From: Puccinellia tenuiflora | Taxonomy: Eukaryota > Streptophyta > Magnoliopsida > Poales > Poaceae | Length of the DNA: 64,000 nt | Assembly (NCBI GenBank): GCA_012064385.1 | Contig: QRDG01002503.1 | Span: forward strand, 186,001 to 250,000 | Direction of reading: 5' to 3' | Shown: positions 11,590-21,987 of the stretch, one piece after another | Layout of the letters: each line of letters opens with the position of its first letter | Numbering within the stretch: the stretch's first letter is position 1 | Translations under genes and position numbers: made by a program | The notes under the pieces: generated by a model | Told to the model about the DNA's origin: nothing | Databases searched by the model: none | What the model saw: only the letters and a program-made list of their open reading frames with translations

Positions 11590-12005
11590 GAAGCAGTAGA
11601 GAGCTAGATATTACTTGTGACAAGCAAGGTCATTTCCCCCATTTCACCCGGTGTTGATGGATTACGTCCTCAACTGAATCAACCCGAGAGCAGCTTAAGC
11701 AAAATATAAATATAACTCACCATTCTCCTCCGCGCAATGAAAATCTGAGATATCAGCTCTAAACATTGGACAGTGGTGAAACCAAGGAGAAAGAGGAGCG
11801 TACTCGCTCCTCTTAAAACCAGCTGCTCTCACAAGTATAAAAGCCTTGCTTGTTATGGGGGACTAGATAGCTTCTCTGTTGAGAAATCGTTGACGAAAGC
11901 ATGCATCTCTCAAAATTGTTTTACTTATGTTTATAAAAATAAGAAGCTCTAGCACATGACTAATCCCTGCTTCCCTCTGCGAAGGGCCTTTCTTTTATAT
12001 TTATG
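11590..12005 (+). repeat. Block shared with family A elements
   Basis: This block (GAGCAGCTTAAGCAAAATAT through the region near GCACATGACTAATCC) is shared with about 110-530 and, on the minus strand, about 34910-35340. It includes the stem-loop at 11792-11813. In one frame of the minus-strand copy it reads as a polar peptide (LRNQL, EKEERTRSSKNQLLSQ), which suggests a decayed coiled-coil coding segment. That last point is inference. Confidence 0.65.
11792..11813 (+). other. Conserved 9-base-pair stem-loop
   Basis: AGAGGAGCG and CGCTCCTCT flank a TACT loop with perfect pairing. It is the counterpart of the stem-loops at 315-334 and 35108-35129. Confidence 0.5.
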
Positions 12006-12454
12006 TTGAGTCGTCACCCTTCTTTGAGCACCCTTCATTCTGAGTATAATGTGCTTTGTCCCAAAGTTTTAATGATTTGAGCATGTTTGAGATACTCTCT
12101 CAGTTCTAGAAACTTTACATCTAGTCTCCATTTAATATCCCAAGAGGTGCCTGGCATTTATGTTTTGCCCTACAAAGTGGCAAGCGAGAGATCATTATAC
12201 CATGCCTAGTTATAGGCATTGCATCGGTGCTATGGTTGCATGTTTAAATTATTACTTGTTAGCATTTTGTGTGTTTTGCATGAGTCTCCATGATTGCTCA
12301 AGTCCTATTGTTTTTGCAACCTCTTTCGTATGCTTATTGAAATACTGATCATGGTTTAAACTTCTATGCTTTAAATGACGCAAATGTGTTTGTCAAAATT
12401 TCTTTTATCGCATCCAGTTTGTCAACTGAATTGCTTGAGGACAAGCAATAAGCT

Positions 12455-12468
12455 AAGCTTGGGGGAGT
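12455..12468 (+). other. Polypurine tract before LTR 3
   Basis: AAGCTTGGGGGAGT directly precedes the TGATACG start of the LTR, as expected for the plus-strand primer of a gypsy element. Confidence 0.75.
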
Positions 12469-13743
12469 TGATACGTAGCAAACGTATCTACTTTTCCAAA
12501 TACTTTGCTATTGTTTTGCCTCTGATTTTTAATGAATTGTTTGGAACCAACCCGAACTGACGCTGTTTTCAGCAGAATTGCATTTGGTGTCTTTCTTTTG
12601 TGCAGGGTTGAAAAGTTCGCGGAAAATTCTAGAAAAATCTGAAAAGGGATTTTTGAGAGGAAATAGCCACAGAGCCAGAAGACCACGAGGGGGGGCCACC
12701 CCAGGAGCAGGGGCGGGTCCCACCCGCGGGTGGGGCCTAGGCTGCGGCCGGGGGCCGCCCCTACGCCTGGAGCGTCACCTCTCGGCCCCCCTTCGCATAT
12801 AAGAACCCTTTGACCTAAAAACAATGCGCCCCTAATCACTTTTTCCAGAAACCTTACGGAGCTCCGACGCCATCGCAAAACCTAAATTCGGGGTCCAGGA
12901 TCATTGTTCTGGCACCTTGCTGGAGTGGAGATCGCCGCCATCGTCACCACCAACGCCTCTTCATCAACCATCCATGACATCCCCCACCATGTGTGAGTAG
13001 TTCCCTGCTGTAGGCAAGGGGGTGGAAGGGGTTGAATAAGATTGCTCATGTAATTCGATGCCAAATAGTTAGGGCATGATGCCTAGTATCCTCTATTTGT
13101 GTTAATCATCGTTGGTACAATTAGTTATGCTTAATGCTTGTCACTTTGGGCCCGGGTGCCATGATTTCAGATCTGAACACTTTATGTTTTCATGAATATA
13201 ATTGATGTTTTGGGTCCTATCTACTAGTTGTATGCACTTGTTGTCAATCGGAACAGGAGACCCCGAGTGACAGAAAGGGGGACATCGATGGGAATGGTTG
13301 GTAACTCGAGGGTTACATGTATTCATTGTGTGTCAATGCTTTGCTCCGGTGTTCTATTAAAAGGAACACCTTAATTGCCATTTGTTCCTAATTGGCCCGG
13401 CTGAAACCGGATGGCAGGACAAAAGATGTCGTGCAAGTTCTTATTGCAAGCATGTTAAGGCTAAATTAGGAATACATGCATATGATTGTTTAATACTTGG
13501 ATGCTATATTTATTTTGCTTCGTGCCTAGTTATGTTTATTTCATGAGCTATCTTATTCATGCAACGCATTACTGTTACTACTAATAAATTGCTTTGAGAG
13601 AAATCCTCTTCAGGTGTGGTTGAATTGACAACTCAACTGCTAAGGCTTATAAATATTCTTTGACTCCCCTTGTGTCGAATCAATAAATTAGGGTTATACT
13701 ACCCGCGAAGACTGTTGCGATCCCCTACACTTGTGGGTCATCA
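12469..13743 (+). repeat. Complete 3' LTR of a gypsy-type element (LTR 3)
   Basis: The 1275-base LTR begins TGATACGTAGC and ends TTGTGGGTCATCA. Its head (GCTGTTTTCAGCAGAATTG) and end (CCCTACACTTGTGGGTCATCA-like) match a common Triticeae/Pooideae gypsy LTR type related to WHAM/Sabrina elements, by memory only. A GC-rich zone at 12690-12790 precedes a TATA box. It differs in sequence from LTR 1 and LTR 2. Sequence to its right (13744 on) is the truncated end of a gag-like frame on the other strand. The matching 5' LTR is not in the window, so no target duplication can be checked. Confidence 0.8.
12795..12804 (+). promoter_or_regulatory. TATA box of LTR 3
   Basis: GCATATAAGA lies just downstream of the GC-rich zone of the LTR. 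Confidence 0.5.
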
Positions 13744-14452
13744 CCGGCTCGTGGGTCGTTGTCGTCACCGGCATCATGTCGTCCAGCCGGATCACGACCG
13801 TGGTCTCGAGGGTGTGAACTCACGCTCCTCTCTCGATGAGCTCGTGGCTGCTTGTTCTTCTCCCTGCCGCGGCTTGTAGATGATGTCTCATAGGCTTGCT
13901 TGGATTTGCGGGCTGCGTCGTATCCGGGAGGAGGAGCATGGAGCGCTAAGTCTCTGCTTGCGGTCGGATCGATTTCCCGTTGCAGCCGGTTGGCCCTGGC
14001 GACGAGTTCTTGAACTCGGTACACTTGCTGGCGTAGCTCTTCGCCTTGAAGATGAGGGAGTTCGGCAACCGCTATCTCTGCAGCCTTCATGTTTTGGACC
14101 GGGCAACTGTACTCCGGTTGGATGATGTCGGGGTAGTCATTCCTGGCACGGTCCATGGCGCCGCATAGGCTTCCTCCTTTGCGCCTGATCTCGTTCAGCG
14201 CATCTGTGTGGCCTCTAGCCGGTTCTAAGCCATAGACAGTGTTGTACTCGCGCATCGTGGCGTTGAGCCGGCGCTGCGTTGAGGCGAGGTGGAGTGCCTT
14301 GTCGTACATGTGCTGGCGCATCTTTTCGTGCTCGACCTCCGTGGCGGTCGGATCTGCACCCGGCACGATGGAGGTGCTCAGCTCGAAGTCCGCCTCGAGG
14401 TCACGCTAGAGCTGAGAAGGTTCGCCAGCTTCGTGAACAGTCTTGCCGACGC
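13744..14452 (-). pseudogene. Gag-like fragment, interrupted by the chromovirus
   Basis: On the minus strand a GC-rich frame runs to the edge of LTR 3, with a stop at 14406-14408 (from CAG or TGG) near its upstream end. It encodes a polar, helical sequence (EHEKMRQHMYDKALHLASTQ, LRQQVYRVQELVARANRLQ) followed by a basic and acidic tail rich in Arg, His and Asp. Its upstream continuation is 29753-29910, beyond the inserted chromovirus, whose target duplication GACGC is at 14448-14452. The style fits the N-terminal gag region of a large grass gypsy polyprotein, but no zinc knuckle or enzyme domain is present. A decayed host gene cannot be excluded. It is truncated at its 3' side by LTR 3. Confidence 0.45.
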
Positions 14453-17400
14453 TGTAGCGCCCCGACCCCAGAATTATACAGAGAGGCTATGTAACCCACA
14501 GGCTATGCTACACAATCGAAGGGCATGGAATTACCGCTCCCACGCAACACATCGATCGTGCCATAAACACTGGCATAGCTAGCAATGTATAATACAGAGA
14601 TCAAGACTTGAGGAACAACTGGCACATCACAGACTCTACGACACAAAAGTTCATATAGCAACTCATATAGCGAGAAAGATACAAATTACACAACAGGGGT
14701 CACAGACCCAACAGTACATCATGCGGAAGCGAGGTATTTGTCTAATACAACAAGATCCAAAATATGGCCTAAGAGGCCCATAGATAACACTCCCAACCAG
14801 CTTGTTCCTTGACGTCCCAAGCAGCCACCTGGGAACCCCAAACTACTCGTCGATGTCAACGAAGAACCCACATGCCTGCTCGGTGACGTCCTCCTCTGAA
14901 ACAATTAATAATCAACAAAGAGAGACTGAGTACGACGTACTCGCAAGTTTAGTAGGGCGATATAGGCCCAATGATGACAAGGCGCTAAAGCTGTATAGTA
15001 GTTAATTTGCATAAACTAATTTTTCTTTTCAAAACATGACTCATGGCATCGACTACTCAGAAGGTTTTTCGAAAGGGGATAAGATAGTAAACCTTTATCT
15101 TCGGTTCTCAATGAACCAATAGTAACCAGAAACCATCACTCACCTCCACCAAGGCACTCCCTCGAATCACCCTCGGGGAAGTGAACCTTTTACCACACTT
15201 TGAGTTGCAACCTCTAGTTGCCAAATTTTAATTAAGATTAAGGTTTTCTATGATCTCGTAATTCGTTCCCAAGGCGTCCATAACCGTGGACACGGCTTTT
15301 CGAAAAGATTAAACCCTGCAGGGGTGTACTAATTTACCCATTGGTACCATCCGGCTCGCTTGATTAGCTCTCTTCCGGGGAAAGCTGGCAAGTGGGCGCG
15401 GTTAAACCTTTACCTCGCATGAGACTGTCCAAGGATCATCTGTGGCGACAGGACAAGTTTATCCAGCCTATTTCAGCCCCTGCCCCCATCGCCACACCCT
15501 AAACACCACCATCCTCATCGTTTCTTTTTCCACCCACACACTCACCCGCAAATGGAAATAGCAAACTAGAGGACCCTTGGATACGCCCGCACAAGTTATT
15601 CAGTTAGTAAGGAGCCCATACCCCCACCAATGGCAGCACGCTCAAACCTTGGTTCTAGAGACAAGAACTCGCACTTAGGGGCAAGAATGAGGAAAAACAC
15701 CATCCCCGATGGCAACTCATCCAAGCCTTTTAAGCATTTTAATTTAAGTACCAAGCATCCACCAGTCCGAACATTCCATCAATTATCATAATCATGGAAA
15801 TTAAACACCGGACAATTAAGCAGTCGACTAAGCATGGCTAAGCATAGCTAAGCATAACACAACAGTTATAGATATCATCTCCGGCCAACACATCAAACCT
15901 ATGGTTCATAGGAGGGGAAAACATGTGATGGTTTAGGGGACAATGCAATTCATGGGATACTCTACATCTTGATCAAAAGTGACATTGGATTCGAATGCAA
16001 TATTATGGTGGATAAAAATAGTTGTATAAAACAATAGGAGGCTATATGCCAAGAAGGTTAGGTTATCTCTTGCCTTGTTGACGGGCCTGGAAGTACGGGT
16101 CGTCGGGGAAGGTAGGGGTATCCTCGACTCCTGAATCTACCGATTCCCAAACAATCACAGAAGAACAAATAAATAACACGAAGACAAGGTGCAATGCACA
16201 ATCATGATGACATGTCAAGTTTGTGCAATGGTATCATCATTTAAATTATATAACAATTTAAATGGAGGGCCAAATAATTAGTGCAATTATTTGGAGGCAA
16301 CCCCATATTTAACTTAGTGACCACATGGTTTAAAAAATATCACATTACTAAAAAGTGGATTAAATATGCATGAACATGACATGAATAGAGAGATATTATT
16401 CTTCCGATCATTTTGATACCTCGTTTGTGATTTTCCCATTATCGATGATTAAATAGTAATTTAAAAGATTATTTGAATTTAAATCTTTTACCCATCTAAA
16501 GATTAACATCAAAGTCATATTTATTGTCATGATGTGATATTACCATGATTAGATAGCATTTGAATTGCTGATCGATTTGATACATCAGTTGCAAGATTTG
16601 AATTAATAGAAGTTAAATTATGATTTTCACAAGTTTTTATAGCTGGTTCGGAATTTATCCGGATTGGTCCGGAATATTCTGGATGGTTCGGAATAATCCG
16701 GACTCTGTCCGAACCAAATCCGAGATGACCTCAAAAAGTTTCTGTTAGGGTTTCGGAATTTTTCCGGAAAGGTCCAGAAAATTCCGGTCGACCCGGAATG
16801 GATCCGGAATAATCCGGGTGATTCCGAATGACCGATTTTCAGGCAGACTACGCCGGCGGCGGCGGCTGCGCACGGTGCGAGCACGAATGAGAGTGAGAGG
16901 GGGAGCGGGAGGATGTCCAGGAGAGAGCGGAGCTCACCAGGAGCCCTGTGGCATGGTCGGCGACGGCGGGGAAGGACGGACGGCGACGAGCGCGTGCTCG
17001 ACGGCGCCCGGCCGACGCGGACGAAGACGAGGACGGCGGCATCGATTTGAGCGACCCCGGCCCGATTCCTTGCACGGAGAGGAGCGGCACGGCGAGGCAG
17101 AGTGATTCCCCCGTGTCGATCTACTCGGGGAGGCTCCTAACGGCGGCTAGGCGACGGCGTTGGCTCCACGGCGGCCCATGCGGGGAGCTAGGTCTCGGGA
17201 GAGAGAAAGAAGAGGGGAGGGAGCAGGTGGGAATGGGTAGGGGAGCAAGTGGACGTCCCGTTCTCATCCACCAGGGAGCGGGCAACACGAGAGGGGAGAG
17301 AGCAGCGTGCGACGCAGGCGAGAGAGTGTCGGCATGGCGCCAGTGTTGGCCCTGTCGCCACAGTGAGGAAGAAGAAGAGGAGAGAGGATGACAGGGGGGC

Positions 17401-18074
17401 CAACTATCAGGTGTTTAGTCTTTTGCCCTTTTTTTCCTTTTCCATTTAAAACCAGTAGGGTTTAGAGATTTAATTAAGGCCTTGAAACAATTTTATAAAT
17501 TCTGGAAAAATTCACATAAGCTCCCCATGACATGGAGAAGCTCCACAAAAATTGGTGTTGCAAAATAAATTGTTTTGAGCAACATTTGTTCATAGTGTTT
17601 GGATATGGTCAAATTTGATAAATTCCAAAATGCATTTACTTGGAGTACTTAAGCATCTTCAAAAATAATGAAAATATTCATGGAGGCTCCCAATATATTA
17701 ATGAAGCTCCCCATAATTTTATTTTGAATTTTTGGAAATTTTAACTTGGTTTCAAAAGTAGAATTAGAATTGAGCCAATTTTTGAATTCTCAAATTTATT
17801 TCTTTGCTTGTTAAGAATTTTCTTTTAACAATTAATTATAACATGTACTCTTGGAACTTCCTGGACAAATTGGAAATTCAAATTTATTGGTTTGCCAAGT
17901 TGAGCGAATGCATTTGGTGTGGAGGTCTGGGAAGGTTTTGCTTCCCACTTTTAAATGGTTTAAGATGTGGCTTGTTAGAAGTAGGAAATTCAAATGCATG
18001 CCATGATGCAAACATAAATGCAAAAAGTGGAAAAATTATTCATATTTTTTAGGTTCCAAACTGGGGCTGTTACA
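14453..18074 (-). repeat. 3' LTR of the chromovirus
   Basis: This 3622-base LTR matches 26297-29747. In sense orientation it begins TGTAACAGCCC at 18074 and ends GGGGCGCTACA at 14453. It contains a GC-rich zone (16840-17390), a dense TCCGGA-type array (16644-16830) and an AT-rich remainder. Short frames in the GC-rich zone occur on both strands and are not genes. Confidence 0.92.
16644..16830. repeat. Degenerate TCCGGA-rich array in the chromovirus LTR
   Basis: About 185 bases contain more than a dozen occurrences of TCCGGA, TTCCGG, TCCGAA or one-base variants, often spaced 10-20 bases apart (for example GGAATAATCCGGGTGATTCC). The same array occurs in the other LTR at 28477-28666 with scattered substitutions. 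It lies beside the GC-rich zone. It may act in regulation, or may simply be a drifted microsatellite-like tract. Confidence 0.7.
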
Positions 18075-18075
18075 T

Positions 18076-18092
18076 ATCTACCCCCCTTACAG
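18076..18092 (-). other. Polypurine tract of the chromovirus
   Basis: On the minus strand GTAAGGGGGGTAGATA lies directly before the 3' LTR start at 18074, the expected plus-strand primer position. Confidence 0.8.
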
Positions 18093-18110
18093 GAATCTTG
18101 TCCCGAGATT

Positions 18111-18793
18111 CTAGGCTTGAGTGAAGAAGGCGGGATATTCCTGACGAAGACTAGTTTCTCGCTCCCAAGTTGCTTCTTCTTCGGAATGGTTCGACCATTG
18201 AATTTTGAGGAACTTGGTGGTCTTGTTACGGGTCTTCCTTTCCGCTTCATCCAAGATGCGGACAGGATGCCCCCGGTAAGTTAGATCATCCTGGATATCC
18301 AACACTTCGTGATCAACCCCACGGATAGGATCTTTGAAGCAACGACGGAGTTGGGAGACATGGAACACATCATGGACATCCGGGAAATTGGATGGTAGCT
18401 CGAGTTGGTAGGAGAGATCTCCTCGCTTCGCTAGGACGGTGAAAGGACCGACATAGCGAGGTGCCAATTTTGCCTTGATCCCGAAATGACGAACGCCTCG
18501 GAGGGGATAGACTCGAAGATAGGCTTTGTCACCAATTTCATAGTGAACCTCCTAATGGTGCTTTTCATAATAGCTCTTCTGCCTGGACTAAGCAATCTTG
18601 AGATTTTCCCGAATGATACGGACTTTCTCTTCAGCCTCATTGATCACATCAGGACCGAAGAGTGGCCTCTCTCCGGTTTCAGACCAATTCAGTGGAGTCC
18701 TACATTTTTTCCATAGAGAACCTCAAATGGAGCCATTTGTAGAGTAGCTTGATAACTGTTGTTGTAGGAGAACTCGGCGAGGGGGAGATACTT
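18111..18793 (-). pseudogene. Integrase C-terminal region and chromodomain of the chromovirus
   Basis: This is the last part of the pol polyprotein. The open segment 18111-18467 (118 residues) begins PRYVGPFTVL, the conserved integrase C-terminal linker, continues through VFHVSQLRRC, and ends in a chromodomain at about residues 70-111 (KFLKIQWSNHSEEEATWE). The chromodomain is intact in frame; in this family it directs insertion to chosen chromatin. The upstream part 18468-18793 reads as the conserved segment between integrase core and linker but has TAG stops at 18552-18554 and 18588-18590, both at positions where CAG is the obvious ancestor, and is separated from the integrase core by a TAA stop at 18794-18796. 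Confidence 0.85.
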
Positions 18794-19991
18794 TTACCAA
18801 CCCTTACCGAAAGAGATGACACATGCCTGAAGCATGTCCTCAAGAACTTGGTTCACCCTCTCAGTCTGTCCATCAGTTTGGGGGTGATAGGCTGTGCTGA
18901 AGTTTAAACGGGTTCCCATAGCCCTTTGGAAACTCTGCCAGAATCTGGATACGAATAGGCTTCCACAGTCTGAGATGATCCTCAGTGGAACACCATGGAG
19001 AGGAACAATTCGGGCAACATACAGCTCAGCCAATTGCTTCGCAGTTATATCCTCGCGAACTGGAAGGAAATGAGCTACATTATTGCCCTTTTGTGACCTT
19101 GGGAAACCAGTGATGAAATCCATACCAACTTCATCCCATTTCCACTCGGGAATGGCTATGGGGCGAAGAGTACCCGCTGGCCTTTGATGTTCAGCTTTCA
19201 CACGGCGACAGACATCACATTCAGCCACATATTCGGCAATTTCTCGCTTCATGCAAGACCACCAGAATTGACGGCGAAAATCTTGGTACATCTTGGTACT
19301 ACCCAGATGAATGGAAATGGGTGATTCATGGGCTTCTGAGAGTATTAACCCTTTCGTATTCCCACTCTTGGGCACCACTAGACGGTCACCAAAGTAAACA
19401 ACACCGTTGTCATCAACAGAAAAACAATTGGCCTTTCCTTTAGCTATTTTCTCTTTGATTTCGAGGATGTCAGCATCATGCTGCTGGGCTGCCTTGATTT
19501 CATCCTCAAGGGTGGATTTGATATCCAGGTTAGCTAGATATCCGGAGGGAACAATCTCTAGATTCAACCGAGCAAATTCTTCATGGAGAGCAGGTTGAGC
19601 CTTTTCAACCATCAGAGTGTTGCAATAAGCCTTGCGACTCAGAGCATCTGCCACGACATTGGCCTTGCCGAGCTGGTAGTTGAGGGTCACATCATAGTCC
19701 TTGATCAACTCCAACCATCTTCTCTGTTGGAGGTTCAGATCTGGCTGCGTGAAGAGATACTTCTGACTTTGATTATCGGAGAAGATTTCACAACGGTTGC
19801 CCAACAGGTAGGGCCTCCATTGCTTCAGAGCATGAACCACGGCATCAAGCTCTAGATCATGAGTTGGATAGTTGTGCTCATGCGGTTTGAGTTGACGAGA
19901 AGCATAGGCTACCACATGGCCTTCTTGCATTAACACACAGCCCAAACCTTGCAATTATGCATCACAATAGACAACAAAGTCCTTGTCTGTG
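18794..19991 (-). pseudogene. RNase H and integrase core of the chromovirus
   Basis: The open segment 18794-19954 encodes 386 residues. Residues 1-110 are a Ty3-type RNase H (GLGCVLMQEGHVVAYASRQL, SDNQSQKYLFTQ, VVADALSRKA). Residues about 205-260 form the HHCC zinc-binding region of integrase (H209, H216, C246, C249). The catalytic D-D-E positions are visible as GMDF (D279), ISDC (D329) and TERVNQ (E365). Between the first two Asp residues about 14 residues that are normal in the family are absent, joining SQKGNN to VAHFLPV. A TAA stop at 19955-19957 separates it from its upstream residues (YCDA), and a further frameshift near 20000 separates it from the reverse transcriptase. The integrase is therefore inactive as it stands. 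Confidence 0.88.
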
Positions 19992-20780
19992 TCAGGAAGG
20001 ACAAGCAGGAGTGGTAGTGAGTTTGACTTTGAGAGTTTGGAAGCTCTCTTCATCTTTGTCTGTCCACACAAACTGTTTATTTTTCTTGAGGAGGTCAGTC
20101 AATGCCTTGGCTATGTTGGAAAAGCCCTCGATGAATCGACGGTAATAACCCGCCAACCCAAGGAAGCTACGGATATCTTTGACGGACTTTGGAGTAGGCC
20201 AATCCAGGATTGCCTGAATCTTGTCGGGTATCATAGCTACTCCAGCAGCTAACACCACATGACCTAGGAATATGAGCTCCTTTAACCAAAACTCACACTT
20301 GGAGAACTTGGCATAGAGGCGATGATCACGAAGCTTTGTCAGAACTAGCCGAAGATGCTCAGCATGCTCTTCTTCAGTCTTGGAGTACACAAGGATGTCA
20401 TCAATGTATATTATGACGAACTTGTCGAGGTACTCGTGGAAGATGGAGTCCATAAGCCTCATGAATGTAGCCGGGGCATTGGTGAGGCCAAAGGACATGA
20501 CGGTGTACTCATATAAGCCATAGCGAGTAGTGAAAGCCGTCTTCAGAATATCTTCCTTCCTGATTTTAATCTGATGGTAGCCTGACCTCAGATCCATCTT
20601 GGGGATTACCGTTGCACCAGCTAGCTGATCGAATAGGTCAGTTATTCGAGGAATAGGATACTTGTTCTTGATGGAATTGCGGATGAAGGGGACCAGTAAT
20701 GCACTAGCCTGTAGGTTGGATGGATCACTGTGACAGTCTTGGCAGCACAATTCAAGTTGGCTTGATATTTGACTAGCCAA
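19992..20780 (-). pseudogene. Reverse transcriptase of the chromovirus, N-terminal part deleted
   Basis: The frame has the palm of a Ty3/gypsy reverse transcriptase: KNKYPIPRITDLFDQLAGAT, KMDLRSGYHQIKI, SFGLTNAPATFMRLMD, the active site YIDDIL at residues 125-130, then the connection (FLGHVV, IRSFLGLAGYYRRFIEGFS). The part that usually precedes KNKYPIPR, about 130 residues with the first fingers segment, is missing. The protease end at about 20750 runs into it through a short unrelated junction, so a deletion of several hundred bases is likely. It ends with a frameshift near 20000. The element cannot make its own working reverse transcriptase. Confidence 0.88.
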
Positions 20781-21987
20781 TCCATGCCTAGAATGACATC
20801 TATCCCATCTGACTTCAGTGCTATCAACGAGAACGGAAAGGGGACTGACCCTATAGAAACCTGAACCTCCGGAGCGATCCAGTTAGTGTGCCAACTAGAG
20901 CCTGGTGTCTTGACCACTAGGGGGGAGTCCATGTTCACAAACGGTATTTGATGGTTGTGTGCATATGCTATGGATATGAATGAATGCGATGCTCCAGAAT
21001 CAAACAAGACTGAAGCTGGATATGCATTTATTCGAAGCGTACCCATGAGAACTCCGGGGTCCTCTTCCACGCCTTCAGCCGAGACGTGGTTCAGGCGGCC
21101 ACGGCTGACATTCATGGCCTTGGCGGCTGGTGTAGAGGGAGCTAGTGCAGGTGCTGAGGTAGCCGGTGCCTTCTGGGGACACTCCTTGGAGTAGTGCCAC
21201 GGCTGGCCACAGCTATAGCAAGTGGGCCTAGGTGGTGGTGGAGGCATCTGAGGGCGGAAGCCACTTCCAGCCGCACCCAAGGTCGAGGTAGCTGGGCGTG
21301 GCGGAGGTGGCCTGTACCCTGAAGGCCTTGGCGCGAAGGGAGCATGAGGCACAACAATGAAGGGCACAAAGACCCTGCACTTCTTGCCCTCAGAAGAAGA
21401 GGAGCTCTGATTGTCCATTGGGGCTGGCCTCTTGGAAGACTCCAGCTCCTTCCTACCTTGCTCCATAGTGAGAGCTTGGTTGTACAGCTCCTGGTAGGAC
21501 TGGAACTTGAAGGGCAACAGCTCATATCGAAGCCGAGGTGCAAGCCCCTTGCGGAACAGATACTGCTTGTCCTCATCATTTGTCACGTCCCGAGGGGCGT
21601 AACGGGAGAGGTGGTTGAACTCACGCCCATAGGATTGGACGCCCATGCGTCCCTGGGTCAGATCCAGGAACTCCCTCCTCTTGAGGTCCATGATGGGTTT
21701 GGGGTTGTAGGCTGCACGGAAGGCGGTGCGGAACTCCGCCTAGGTGAAGACACGGCCAGCGTCAAACATTGACACGTGGCTCTCCCACCAAGAGCCAGCG
21801 GCTCGATTCAGCAGGTAGGTGGCGAAGTTCACTTGTTCCGCCACCGGAACATGCAAGGCGGCGAACTTGCGCTCGAGAGCCCGCAGCCAGTCATCCGCAT
21901 CAAGCGGCTCTCTAGCTTCAGTGAAGGTAGGAGGTTGGGACCGCAAGAACTCAGTGAGAGTGTTGCAGTCATTGTTCCTCCTGGCAC
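20781..21987 (-). pseudogene. Gag-protease of the chromovirus, main part
   Basis: Running from 21987 down to about 20780, this holds the bulk of gag and the protease. The upstream segment (from 21946) has DADDWLRALERKFAALHVP and ATYLLNRAAGSWWES, typical of the gag domain. A TAG stop at 21740-21742, probably from CAG, breaks the frame. The 349-residue segment after it carries DLKRREFLDLTQG, a Pro-rich linker, one zinc knuckle (CX2CX4HX4C at residues 158-171) and the protease with LFDSGASHSFIS (DSGA at 231-234) and ILGMDWL. The frame starts at ATG 25890, so the first 128 bases lie beyond the solo LTR at 21993-25757. Confidence 0.9.

Larger units (their letters stand above)
10422..12468 (+). other. 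Long non-coding 3' internal region before LTR 3
   Basis: No gene is visible. The segment 10530-10860 is rich in repeated TTTCTTTT and CCAAAAA patches. About 11400-12010 is homologous to the family A regions at 1-530 and 34900-35450, although the LTR that follows belongs to a different type. It ends in CTTGAGGACAAGCAATAAG and the polypurine tract at 12455-12468. Confidence 0.7.

Noticed and set aside
16627..17449. Several frames of 80-147 codons on both strands, repeated near 28459-28967
   Set aside because: They belong to the GC-rich zone and TCCGGA array of the chromovirus LTR. Indels between the two LTRs disrupt them.
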